From assembly GCF_011046245.1 (NCBI RefSeq), contig NZ_CP049241.1, positions 3,488,001 to 3,552,000 of the forward strand: a stretch of 64,000 bases of DNA, written 5' to 3'. Made by a program: the position numbers and the translations under genes. Positions 1 to 7,230 of this stretch are shown one piece after another (within the stretch, counting starts at the first letter, position 1; every line of letters starts with the position of its first letter). The notes under the pieces are model-generated. The model searched no databases and was not told where the DNA came from. It saw only the letters and a program-made list of their open reading frames with translations. Source of the DNA: Allorhizobium pseudoryzae (GTDB lineage: Bacteria; Pseudomonadota; Alphaproteobacteria; Rhizobiales; Rhizobiaceae).

Positions 1-1
1 G

Positions 2-724
2 GAGCGCCGACGGGCGGTAGAGATTGCGCGGGAGGCCGTGGCCGGCCGCACGCCGCTCATCGTCAGCGTGGGTGCCTTGCGCACGGATGCCGCCGAGGCG
101 CTGGCACGCGATGCACAGCAGGCCGGCGCCGATGGTCTGCTTCTGGCGCCGGTCTCCTATACGCCGCTCAACGAGGAGGAAGTCTTTCAGCATTTTGTCG
201 CCGTGGCGGGGGCAAGCGACCTGCCGCTCGTCATCTACAACAATCCGAGCACGACAAAATTCACCTTCAGCCTCGACCTTATCGAACGACTGTCGCAACT
301 GCCGACAGTGGCGGCCGTGAAGATGCCGCTTCCCGCCGCGGGCGATTTCGCCGGCGAAATCGCCAATCTGCGCCGGCGCACGCCGCCGGGTTTCTCCATC
401 GGCTACAGCGGCGACTGGGGCGCGGCCGACGCGCTGCTGTCCGGCGCCGATGCCTTCTACAGCGTTGTCGCGGGGCTTCTGCCGACACCGGCACTGGCGC
501 TGACCCGTGCGGCGATGGCCGGAGATGCCGAGGAGGCCAGGCGCCTCGATACCGCTTTCGAACCGCTCTGGGTGCTGTTCAAGCAATTCGGCAGTTTCCG
601 GGTAATGTATGCGATTGCCGCGGAACTCGGCCTCTTCCATGCCGCCCCGCCCCGCCCGGTTCTGCCGATCCCGGATGAGGCGCTGCCGCGGATGGCGGCA
701 GCACTTGAGGCGTTGCAGGGGTAG
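2..724 (+). CDS. DapA-family (dihydrodipicolinate synthase-like) aldolase, 5' end missing
   Basis: The reading frame is open from base 2, so the gene begins upstream of the window; 240 residues are visible and about 50-60 N-terminal residues are missing. A GTG at 38 is internal to the frame and is not taken as the start. The YNNP stretch (about residue 81) matches the catalytic Tyr region of the class I aldolase/DHDPS superfamily, and the Lys in AAVKMP (about residue 106) sits where the Schiff-base lysine lies. The family includes DapA, N-acetylneuraminate lyase and sugar-acid aldolases. Without the N-terminus and neighbours the substrate cannot be named. A repeat element follows directly downstream. 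Confidence 0.8.
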   Translation, partial: ERRRAVEIAREAVAGRTPLIVSVGALRTDAAEALARDAQQAGADGLLLAPVSYTPLNEEEVFQHFVAVAGASDLPLVIYNNPSTTKFTFSLDLIERLSQLPTVAAVKMPLPAAGDFAGEIANLRRRTPPGFSIGYSGDWGAADALLSGADAFYSVVAGLLPTPALALTRAAMAGDAEEARRLDTAFEPLWVLFKQFGSFRVMYAIAAELGLFHAAPPRPVLPIPDEALPRMAAALEALQG

Positions 725-759
725 CCGGAGGCCACACCGTCTCGGGTGGCGCACGGTCG

Positions 760-979
760 CCCCCCTCTGCCCTGCCGGGCATCTCCCCCACATGGGGGGA
801 GATCGGCAGAGCGATGCTCGCCTCACCAATTGCCGAAACCTGACGCAGGCGACGACGAGGCTCAGCCATTCTGTCAGCAATGGCGGTCAGCATCATGTGC
901 AACATCTTGAGGTGGGATGCGCTTGCCACTGGCCGATCTCCCCCCTTGTGGCGGAGATGGCCGGCAGGCCAGAGGGGGG
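760..979. repeat. Intergenic element with 47-bp terminal inverted repeats (type A, copy 1)
   Basis: This element fills most of the 309-bp gap between the aldolase gene and the alcohol dehydrogenase gene. The left end (760-806) and right end (933-979) are imperfect inverted repeats of each other, both starting with a C6/G6 run, and each end is itself a hairpin built on ATCTCCCCC/GGGGGAGAT. The same ends occur at 52476-52761 and 53246-53531, but the 126-bp core here is different. Elements of this look are common between genes in rhizobia (general knowledge). There is no coding sequence inside. Confidence 0.8.
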
Positions 980-1033
980 CTGGCCAGGCTCATACTGAAC
1001 CGCAGGCCATTCTCCCCGCCGGCGCGGCGCCAC

Positions 1034-2047
1034 TCAAAACCCTTCCAGCACCAGCTTGCCGCGCGCCTTGCCGCTTTCCAGCACGGCATGCGCGGCCTTC
1101 AAGGTCTCGGCATTGATCGGGCGCATCACCTCGGTCAGCGTCGTTCGGATCTTGCCCGCTTCGATGAGCGCCGAGACGTCGTTCAACAGGCGGCCCTGCT
1201 CTGCAATATCCGCCGTCTGGAACATCGAGCGGGTGAACATGAACTCCCAGTGGACCGAGACGGACTTGCGCTTGAAGGGCATGATATCGGCCACCGCCGG
1301 ATCGTCGATCAGGCCGAAGCGGCCCTGCGGGGCGATGAGGTCGGCGATGTCGGCGAGATGCAGGGCGGTCTCGGTGGTCGAGAAGACGAAACCGGGCTGG
1401 CCAAGCCCAAGCTCCGCCACCTGCGGCGCGAGCGGCTTGCTGTGATCCACGACATGATGGGCGCCGAGTTCGCGCACCCAGGCTTGCGTCTCGGGACGCG
1501 AGGCGGTGGCGATCACCGTGAGATCCGTCAGCGCGCGCAGAAGCTGGATAGCGATTGAGCCGACGCCGCCTGCCCCGCCGATGACGAGCACCGCGGGCGC
1601 CGCACCGGGAACGGGCTTTTCCACCTGAAGCCGGTCGAACAGCATTTCCCAGGCGGTGATCGCCGTCAGCGGCAGGGCCGCGGCCTCCGGATGGGTGAGC
1701 GAAGCCGGCTTGCGCCCGACGATGCGCTCATCCACCAGATGATATTCGCTGTTGGCGCCCGGCCGGTCCAGCGCGCCGGCATAGAAGACCTTATCGCCGA
1801 CAGAAAAATGCGTCGCCTCGTCGCCGACCGCAACGACCTCGCCCGAGACGTCCCAGCCCAGCACCTTCCAGGCGCCCGGCTCGGCAGACGCGCGCGTGCG
1901 CACCTTCGTATCGACCGGGTTCACCGAAACCGCCTCGACCCTCACCAGGAGGTCACGCCCCTTTGCGGTAGGCGTTTCGAGGTCGACATCCACCAGGGCG
2001 TCGGGACGATCGAGGGATCCGGCAGTCTGATAGGCCACGGCTTTCAT
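1034..2047 (-). CDS. Zinc-type alcohol dehydrogenase-like / quinone oxidoreductase (MDR superfamily)
   Basis: A 337-residue member of the medium-chain dehydrogenase/reductase superfamily. It has an N-terminal GroES-like domain (about residues 1-130) and a Rossmann domain with the glycine-rich NAD(P)H motif GGAGGVGSIA (about residue 158). The catalytic zinc cysteine is absent: in the zinc-binding position the protein reads GWDVSGEV, as in quinone oxidoreductases and the adh_fam_1 group. It probably reduces quinones or reactive carbonyls using NADPH in the cytosol. It starts at an ATG divergent from an HxlR regulator 105 bp away, the usual arrangement for redox- or quinone-sensing control of such a reductase. 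The exact substrate is not known. Confidence 0.85.
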   Translation of the reverse strand: MKAVAYQTAGSLDRPDALVDVDLETPTAKGRDLLVRVEAVSVNPVDTKVRTRASAEPGAWKVLGWDVSGEVVAVGDEATHFSVGDKVFYAGALDRPGANSEYHLVDERIVGRKPASLTHPEAAALPLTAITAWEMLFDRLQVEKPVPGAAPAVLVIGGAGGVGSIAIQLLRALTDLTVIATASRPETQAWVRELGAHHVVDHSKPLAPQVAELGLGQPGFVFSTTETALHLADIADLIAPQGRFGLIDDPAVADIMPFKRKSVSVHWEFMFTRSMFQTADIAEQGRLLNDVSALIEAGKIRTTLTEVMRPINAETLKAAHAVLESGKARGKLVLEGF

Positions 2048-2122
2048 TGGTCAGCTCCATGCGGTTTGTTGTGCTGAGAGCTATATGTGCCTACAATCGC
2101 CAAAGTGGAATACGCACAAATA

Positions 2123-2138
2123 TCGACCATAGTGTCGA
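2123..2138. promoter_or_regulatory. Candidate HxlR operator between divergent reductase and regulator genes
   Basis: The 104-bp divergent intergenic region contains a perfect inverted repeat TCGAC-N6-GTCGA (2123-2127 and 2134-2138), directly upstream of the regulator's Shine-Dalgarno sequence. A second, imperfect repeat GTGCCTAC/TACGCAC lies at 2087-2094 and 2111-2117. Either could bind the HxlR dimer and control both genes. Position and symmetry are the only support. Confidence 0.35.
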
Positions 2139-2151
2139 AAAGGATACCGTC

Positions 2152-2532
2152 ATGGGCAAGGCACGCCATTCCCGCTTCGACTGTAGCCCCGGCTGTTCGG
2201 TGGAGGCCGCCATTGCGCTGATCGACGGCAAGTGGAAATCGGTGATCCTGTTTCACCTGATGGAGCACACCCTGCGTTTCAACGAGATCCGCCGGCAGAT
2301 CCCCAATGTGACGCAGCGGATGCTGACCAACCAGCTGCGGGAGCTGGAAGAGGACGGGCTGATCAGCCGAAAGGTTTATGCGCAGGTGCCGCCGAAGGTG
2401 GAATACAGCCTGTCTGATCTCGGCCGCAGCATGGCGCCGGTCCTGATGGCGTTGAAGGCCTGGGGCGACGCCCATATCGGCCTCTATGGCAAGCCGGTCG
2501 TGGTTTCGGACGAAAGCTCGGAGGCCGCCTGA
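2152..2532 (+). CDS. HxlR/DUF24-family winged-helix transcriptional regulator
   Basis: A 126-residue winged-helix regulator. The start chosen is the ATG at 2152, which has an AAAAGGA sequence 8 bases upstream; an open frame continues further 5' but carries no family sequence. The HxlR signature is clear: CSPGCSVEAAIALIDGKWK, then LRFNEIRRQIPNVTQRML as the recognition region. Two cysteines separated by two residues near the N-terminus (CSPGC) resemble the redox or quinone-sensing cysteines of relatives such as HypR, QorR and YodB (family knowledge). Together with the divergent reductase this suggests a local electrophile-response switch, which is an inference. Confidence 0.9.
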   Translation: MGKARHSRFDCSPGCSVEAAIALIDGKWKSVILFHLMEHTLRFNEIRRQIPNVTQRMLTNQLRELEEDGLISRKVYAQVPPKVEYSLSDLGRSMAPVLMALKAWGDAHIGLYGKPVVVSDESSEAA

Positions 2533-2534
2533 CC

Positions 2535-3209
2535 TTACGGTTTCACGGCCATCCAGATGACGTGGCGCGCGCCGCTGCGCTTGGTGCTGGCGCGCACGGT
2601 GAGCGCCTCGGCGGCAAAGCCGCACTCCCGCAATCGCCGGGTAAAGCGGTCGTCCGGTCCCGATGACCAGACCCCCAGCACGCCCTTTGGCCGCAGCGCC
2701 AGGGAGGCCGCGTGCAAGCCAGCGTGATCGTAGAGGCTGTCATTGCTGGTGCGGGTCAGCCCGTCAGGACCGTTATCGACATCCAACAGGATGGCGTCGA
2801 AGCGCGTCTTTGATTCCCGGATCAGGGCGCCGACATCACCCAGATGCACGCTGACGCGCGGATCGTCGAGCGAGCCCTTGAACACCTCGGCCATTGGGCC
2901 GCGTGCCCAGGCGACCACCTCCGGCACCAGTTCCGCCACGATGATCTCGGCCCCCGCCGGCAGCACGGCAAGCGCTGCCCGAAGGGTAAAGCCCATGCCG
3001 AGACCGCCGATCAGCACGACGGGCCTCTGTTGATGGGTCAGGCGCTCTGCCGCCAGCGTCGCCAGCGCCTCTTCCGAACCGCTGAGGCGGCTGTTCATCA
3101 ACTCATTGGCGCCGAGCATGATGGAGAATTCCTGTCCGCGCTGCTTCAGGCGCAGTTCGGCGGTATCGCCTGGCACTTTGGCGCTGTCGAGCTGGATCCA
3201 GGGCAGCAT
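2535..3209 (-). CDS. Spermidine synthase-like SAM-dependent methyltransferase-fold protein
   Basis: A 224-residue Rossmann-fold protein of the spermine/spermidine synthase type. The start is set at the ATG at 3209 (MLPWIQLD), preceded by GGAGAG; the open frame extends into ndk, but that part has no family sequence. The nucleotide-binding loop VVLIGGLGMGFTLRAAL (about residue 65) is followed by the acidic strand IIVAELVPEVVAWA and DAILLDVDNGPDGL. The short length and missing N-terminal beta domain fit the truncated spermidine-synthase-like proteins of rhizobia, so real aminopropyl transfer is doubtful. It lies downstream of ndk on the same strand, separated by a terminator. Confidence 0.75.
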   Translation of the reverse strand: MLPWIQLDSAKVPGDTAELRLKQRGQEFSIMLGANELMNSRLSGSEEALATLAAERLTHQQRPVVLIGGLGMGFTLRAALAVLPAGAEIIVAELVPEVVAWARGPMAEVFKGSLDDPRVSVHLGDVGALIRESKTRFDAILLDVDNGPDGLTRTSNDSLYDHAGLHAASLALRPKGVLGVWSSGPDDRFTRRLRECGFAAEALTVRASTKRSGARHVIWMAVKP

Positions 3210-3240
3210 TGAAAACTCTCCGGAAGGGATGAAACGAAAA

Positions 3241-3267
3241 CCGCCCGCAAGCGGGGCCTGCGGGCGG
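3241..3267 (-). terminator. Rho-independent terminator after ndk
   Basis: Read on the minus strand, a perfect 9-bp stem (CCGCCCGCA with TGCGGGCGG) and a 9-base loop are followed by TTTTCGTTTC. It lies 42 bases past the ndk stop codon and ahead of the spermidine-synthase-like gene. Confidence 0.8.
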
Positions 3268-3309
3268 CTGAATATTACTCTTCTGCGTTCACGCAGAGGG
3301 GCGGCTTGA

Positions 3310-3732
3310 TCAGCCGACGATTTCGGTTTCAGCGAACCAGTAGGCGATTTCCTGGGCAGCGGTTTCCGGAGCATCCGAACCGTGAACCGAGTTTTCGCCG
3401 ATCGAGAGGGCGAACATCTTGCGGATGGTGCCTTCGTCGGCATTGGCCGGGTTGGTGGCGCCCATGATTTCGCGGTTCTTCAGGATGGCGTTTTCGCCTT
3501 CGAGAACCTGAACGACCGTCGGGCCGGAGGTCATGCCTTCGACCAGTTCGCCGAAGAAGGGACGCTCCTTGTGCACGGCGTAGAAGCCTTCGGCTTCGCG
3601 CTTGCTCATCCAGACGCGCTTGGAGGCGATGATGCGCAGGCCATTGTCTTCGAAGACCTTGGTGATGGCGCCGGTCAGATTGCGCTTCGTTGCATCGGGC
3701 TTGATCATGGAGAAGGTGCGTTCGATCGCCAT
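3310..3732 (-). CDS. ndk: Nucleoside diphosphate kinase
   Basis: A 140-residue protein, the standard length for Ndk. It transfers the gamma phosphate of ATP to other nucleoside diphosphates through a phosphohistidine. The catalytic histidine lies in [10 protein letters not shown] near residue 117, and the N-terminal [14 protein letters not shown] motif (Lys for ATP phosphate binding) is intact. The protein is cytosolic and balances NTP pools. It appears to be transcribed alone: a GST gene lies upstream on the same strand with about 118 bp between, and a strong terminator follows. Confidence 0.97.
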   Translation of the reverse strand: MAIERTFSMIKPDATKRNLTGAITKVFEDNGLRIIASKRVWMSKREAEGFYAVHKERPFFGELVEGMTSGPTVVQVLEGENAILKNREIMGATNPANADEGTIRKMFALSIGENSVHGSDAPETAAQEIAYWFAETEIVG

Positions 3733-3850
3733 AGCGGAAAGTCCTTGTTCTTCAGGGATAAGTGGGCGGTGTTTAGCCGCCCCGAATCACGAAGACAAGG
3801 GGGAAAGGCGAATTTCACGCAGGCTTCATGAAGAGCGCGCGTTGCCGCTT

Positions 3851-4534
3851 TCAGGCAACCGCCCGGCCCATGCCCTGATGCAGGTCGAGGCAGCGCTCGA
3901 ACCAGTCCGCAACCGGATGATCGGCCGGCAGAAGCGACAATCCGGTGGTGACACGCGCCCATTGCAGCGCGCCGAACAGGATGTAATCGGCAAAGAGCGG
4001 CGTGTCGCCGCCGAGATAGGGGTGGAATTTCAGCGCGAACCGAACCGGCTCCAGCTGCGACACCAGATGGACAAGCGCCTCGTCGCGGCCGGCAGAAAAT
4101 TCCTCCAGCGACCGGCCAAGGCGAGCCTCGCGGCTTTCGCGGAAATAGCGCTGGTCGGTTTCGGCGAGCATGTCATGAATGTCCTTCACCGCAACCCGGG
4201 TCAGCAGCGGGTGGACCACCATCTGCGAAAACCCTTCGACGAAGCGCGCCAGCACCTTGCCGCCCTCCCCGCCGAACAGCGTCGGGCGATCCGGATAGGT
4301 CTCCTCCAGGTAAAGGGCAATGTCAAAGCTGTCGCGCACCAGATGGTCGCCATCCTTCAGGATCGGCACCGTCTTGGAGAAGCCGTTTTCGAGCTTCGGG
4401 ATTTCGGTGAAGGCCACCGGCTTTTCGATGAAGTCGAGCCCCTTGTGGGCCAGCGCCATTGAGACCTTCCAGCAATGCGGCGAAAACGGGCGGCTCTCGT
4501 CGCGGCCGCACAGGGAATAAAGAATGCGTGTCAT
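3851..4534 (-). CDS. Glutathione S-transferase family protein
   Basis: A 227-residue GST. The start is placed at the ATG at 4534 (MTRILYSL); 13 more in-frame codons upstream look non-coding. The N-terminal thioredoxin-like domain (residues 1-85) has RPFSPHCWKV at the glutathione site and the cis-Pro segment KTVPILKDGDHLVRDSFDIALYL cut here for length into KTVPILKDG and DSFDIALYLE. A helical C-terminal domain follows. Such proteins conjugate glutathione or act as thiol reductases; the substrate cannot be told from the sequence. Confidence 0.88.
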   Translation of the reverse strand: MTRILYSLCGRDESRPFSPHCWKVSMALAHKGLDFIEKPVAFTEIPKLENGFSKTVPILKDGDHLVRDSFDIALYLEETYPDRPTLFGGEGGKVLARFVEGFSQMVVHPLLTRVAVKDIHDMLAETDQRYFRESREARLGRSLEEFSAGRDEALVHLVSQLEPVRFALKFHPYLGGDTPLFADYILFGALQWARVTTGLSLLPADHPVADWFERCLDLHQGMGRAVA

Positions 4535-4683
4535 GGTGTCCGGCTCCCGTGGCAGGTGATGGCTTGCCCGCACTTTGTAGACAAACCGGTCGCGCGATCA
4601 AATCAGGAAATTTCATCGGTCACATCACACCCGGTGTCAGGTTTTGCATCTAGACTGGCCATCAACGTTTCAAGGAGACTGCC

Positions 4684-5193
4684 ATGCTTCGCCATTTCCA
4701 GATGTTTGCCGATTACAATCGCTGGGCCAATGCCCGTGTCTATGATGCCTGCGCCCAGCTCAGCGATGCCGAGTTTCGCGCCGACAAGGGCGCCTTCTTC
4801 GGCTCGGCACAGCGTACGCTGAACCATCTGCTCGCCGCCGACCGGATCTGGCTGAAGCGCTTTACCGGCAGGGGAGAAGCGCCGGCCTCCCTCGACGCGG
4901 TCCTGTTCGAGGATTTCGCCGACATGCGTGCCGCCCGCGAGGCCGAGGACCGGCGGATCATCGACTGGGTGAACAGCCTGACGAACGACGATCTCGGTCG
5001 CATCGTTTCCTATTCCCCGATCACCATGCCGACGAAGATCGAGCAGCCGCTCGGCCCGGTGCTCACGCATATCTTCAATCACCAGACCCATCACCGCGGC
5101 CAGGTGCATACGATCCTGACCAGTCTCGGCAAGCCGAGCCTCGTGCTGGATCTCATCTATTTCCTGCGCGACGAGGGCGAACGCTGGCAATAG
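4684..5193 (+). CDS. DinB family protein (putative metal-dependent hydrolase/thiol transferase fold)
   Basis: A 169-residue four-helix-bundle protein of the DinB/YfiT superfamily. The expected metal-binding histidine triad is visible: one His in LNHLLAADRIW (about residue 48) and two in HIFNHQTHHRGQ (about residues 125-137). RBS AAGGAGA precedes the ATG at 4684. Related proteins include damage-inducible B. subtilis DinB and mycothiol- or bacillithiol-dependent transferases. In a glutathione-using alphaproteobacterium the partner thiol is unknown. It is divergent from the GST gene. Confidence 0.88.
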   Translation: MLRHFQMFADYNRWANARVYDACAQLSDAEFRADKGAFFGSAQRTLNHLLAADRIWLKRFTGRGEAPASLDAVLFEDFADMRAAREAEDRRIIDWVNSLTNDDLGRIVSYSPITMPTKIEQPLGPVLTHIFNHQTHHRGQVHTILTSLGKPSLVLDLIYFLRDEGERWQ

Positions 5194-5252
5194 CGTCAGC
5201 GCGGCGGGTCCCTCTCTTGCATCGCTGAAAAACTTCAGCCAAAACCCGCCGC

Positions 5253-7139
5253 ATGATCACGATTACCGACCTTTCCGCGCGCATCGCGGGCCGCCTTCTT
5301 CTCGACCATGCCAGCGTCAGCCTGCCGACCGGCACCAAGGCTGGCCTCGTGGGGCGCAACGGCGCGGGCAAATCCACCCTGTTTCGCGTCATCACAGGCG
5401 ACATGGCGTCCGAGAGCGGCTCGGTCTCGCTGCCGAAGAATGCCCGCATCGGCCAGGTGGCGCAGGAAGCACCCGGCACCGAGGATGCGCTGATCGAAAT
5501 CGTGCTGGCCGCCGACAAGGAGCGCACGGCGCTTCTTGCCGAAGCCGAGACGGCGAGCGATCCCAACCGTATCGCCGAAATCCAGATGCGGCTCGTCGAT
5601 ATCGACGCCCATTCGGCGGAAGCCCGGGCCGCGAGCATCCTCGCCGGGCTCGGTTTCGATGCGGAGGCGCAGCGCCGCCCCGCCTCGTCCTTTTCCGGCG
5701 GATGGCGCATGCGCGTGGCGCTCGCTGCCGTTCTCTTCTCCGAGCCGGACCTGCTGCTGCTCGACGAGCCGACCAACTATCTCGATCTCGAAGGCACGCT
5801 GTGGCTGGAAGATTATGTGCGGCGTTATCCGCACACCGTCATCATCATCAGCCATGACCGCGACCTTCTGAACAATGCCGTCAATGCCATCGTGCATCTC
5901 GACCAGAAGAAGCTCACTTTCTATCGCGGCGGTTACGACAGTTTCGAGCGGCAGAAGGCGGAAGCCGACGAATTGCAGATGAAGGCGAAGGCGAAGAACG
6001 ACGCCGCGCGCAAGCACCTGCAGAGCTTCATCGACCGGTTCCGCGCCAAGGCCACCAAGGCCCGCCAGGCGCAGAGCCGCATCAAGGCGCTGGAGCGCAT
6101 GGGCACGGTGGCAGCCGTGATCGAGGATCACGTCCAGCCGATCAGTTTCCCCGAGCCGGACAAGCAGCCCTCCTCTCCGATCATCGCGATCGACAAGGGT
6201 GCCGTCGGTTACGAACCGGGCAAGCCGATTCTCAAAAACATCACCCTGCGCATCGACAATGACGACCGCATCGCGCTGCTCGGATCGAACGGCAACGGCA
6301 AGTCCACCTTCGCCAAGTTCATCTCCGGGCGCCTGGAGGCTGAGGGCGGCAATCTGAAGGTGGCGCCGAACCTGAAGATCGGTTTCTTTGCCCAGCACCA
6401 GCTGGACGATCTCATCCAGACCCAATCCGCCGTCGATCACGTGCGCCGGCTGATGCCGGAGCAGCCGGAAGCCAAGGTGCGTGCCCGCGTCGCGCAGATG
6501 GGGCTTGCGACGGAAAAGATGGATACCGCGGCCAAGGATCTGTCGGGCGGCGAAAAGGCGCGCCTGCTGATGGGCCTTGCCGCCTTCCACGCACCGAACC
6601 TGCTGATCCTCGACGAGCCGACCAACCACCTCGACATCGACAGCCGCCGGGCGCTCATCGAGGCGCTCAATGATTACAACGGCGCCGTGATCCTGATCAG
6701 CCACGACCGCCACCTGATCGAGGCGACGGTCGACCGGCTGTGGCTCGTCAACAACGGCACCGTCGCGCCCTTCGACGGCGACCTCGAAGACTATCGCTCG
6801 ATCATCGTTGCCTCATCGCGCAAGAAGGACGACAAAACCCCGTCCGGCGCGGAAGAACCGGCGTCGAAATCCGACCAGCGCAAGGCCAATGCGGAAAAGC
6901 GCGCCTCGCTTGCGCCGCTGAAGAAAAAGATCACCGAAACGGAAGCCATGACGGCGAAGCTCGAAAAGCTGATCCAGGCGCTCGATAAGGACCTGGCCGA
7001 TCCGGCGCTTTACGAAAAATCGCCGGCCAAGGCCGCGGAGAAAGCAAAACAGCGCAGCGATGCGGCAGAAAAGCTCGGCGAATGCGAAGAACTCTGGCTG
7101 GAGTTGTCAGCCCAGTATGAAGAGGCGATGAGCGCTTAG
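5253..7139 (+). CDS. ABC-F family ATP-binding protein (Uup/EttA-like)
   Basis: A 628-residue soluble protein with two ABC ATPase domains and no membrane segment. First Walker A GRNGAGKST is near residue 36 and its signature SFSGGWRMR near 147; the second Walker A GSNGNGKST is near 346 and its signature LSGGEKARL near 429. Both Walker B motifs end in LLLDEPTNYLDL or LILDEPTNHLDI. A basic, helical inter-domain linker (about residues 225-290) and a charged C-terminal coiled coil (about 540-625) match ABC-F proteins, which act on the ribosome E site or, for Uup, on ribosome assembly. The long C-terminal coiled coil favours Uup. Confidence 0.92.
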   Translation: MITITDLSARIAGRLLLDHASVSLPTGTKAGLVGRNGAGKSTLFRVITGDMASESGSVSLPKNARIGQVAQEAPGTEDALIEIVLAADKERTALLAEAETASDPNRIAEIQMRLVDIDAHSAEARAASILAGLGFDAEAQRRPASSFSGGWRMRVALAAVLFSEPDLLLLDEPTNYLDLEGTLWLEDYVRRYPHTVIIISHDRDLLNNAVNAIVHLDQKKLTFYRGGYDSFERQKAEADELQMKAKAKNDAARKHLQSFIDRFRAKATKARQAQSRIKALERMGTVAAVIEDHVQPISFPEPDKQPSSPIIAIDKGAVGYEPGKPILKNITLRIDNDDRIALLGSNGNGKSTFAKFISGRLEAEGGNLKVAPNLKIGFFAQHQLDDLIQTQSAVDHVRRLMPEQPEAKVRARVAQMGLATEKMDTAAKDLSGGEKARLLMGLAAFHAPNLLILDEPTNHLDIDSRRALIEALNDYNGAVILISHDRHLIEATVDRLWLVNNGTVAPFDGDLEDYRSIIVASSRKKDDKTPSGAEEPASKSDQRKANAEKRASLAPLKKKITETEAMTAKLEKLIQALDKDLADPALYEKSPAKAAEKAKQRSDAAEKLGECEELWLELSAQYEEAMSA

Positions 7140-7152
7140 AGCGCCGATGCGG

Positions 7153-7175
7153 CCCGTCGATTTCCGGTCGACGGG
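7153..7175 (+). terminator. Hairpin after the ABC-F gene
   Basis: A perfect 8-bp stem CCCGTCGA/TCGACGGG with a 7-base loop lies 14 bases after the ABC-F stop codon. Only a short TTG follows, so termination is possible but not certain. Confidence 0.45.
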
Positions 7176-7230
7176 TTGCCATGGCCGTCTGCCGTCCTTA
7201 CCTGCAACCTTCATGGCAATGGAGGCAGGC

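Noticed and set aside
3210..3443. N-terminal extension of the spermidine-synthase-like gene into ndk
   Set aside because: The extra 78 residues are Ser/Arg/Pro-rich, overlap ndk out of frame, and the ATG at 3209 has a good ribosome site.
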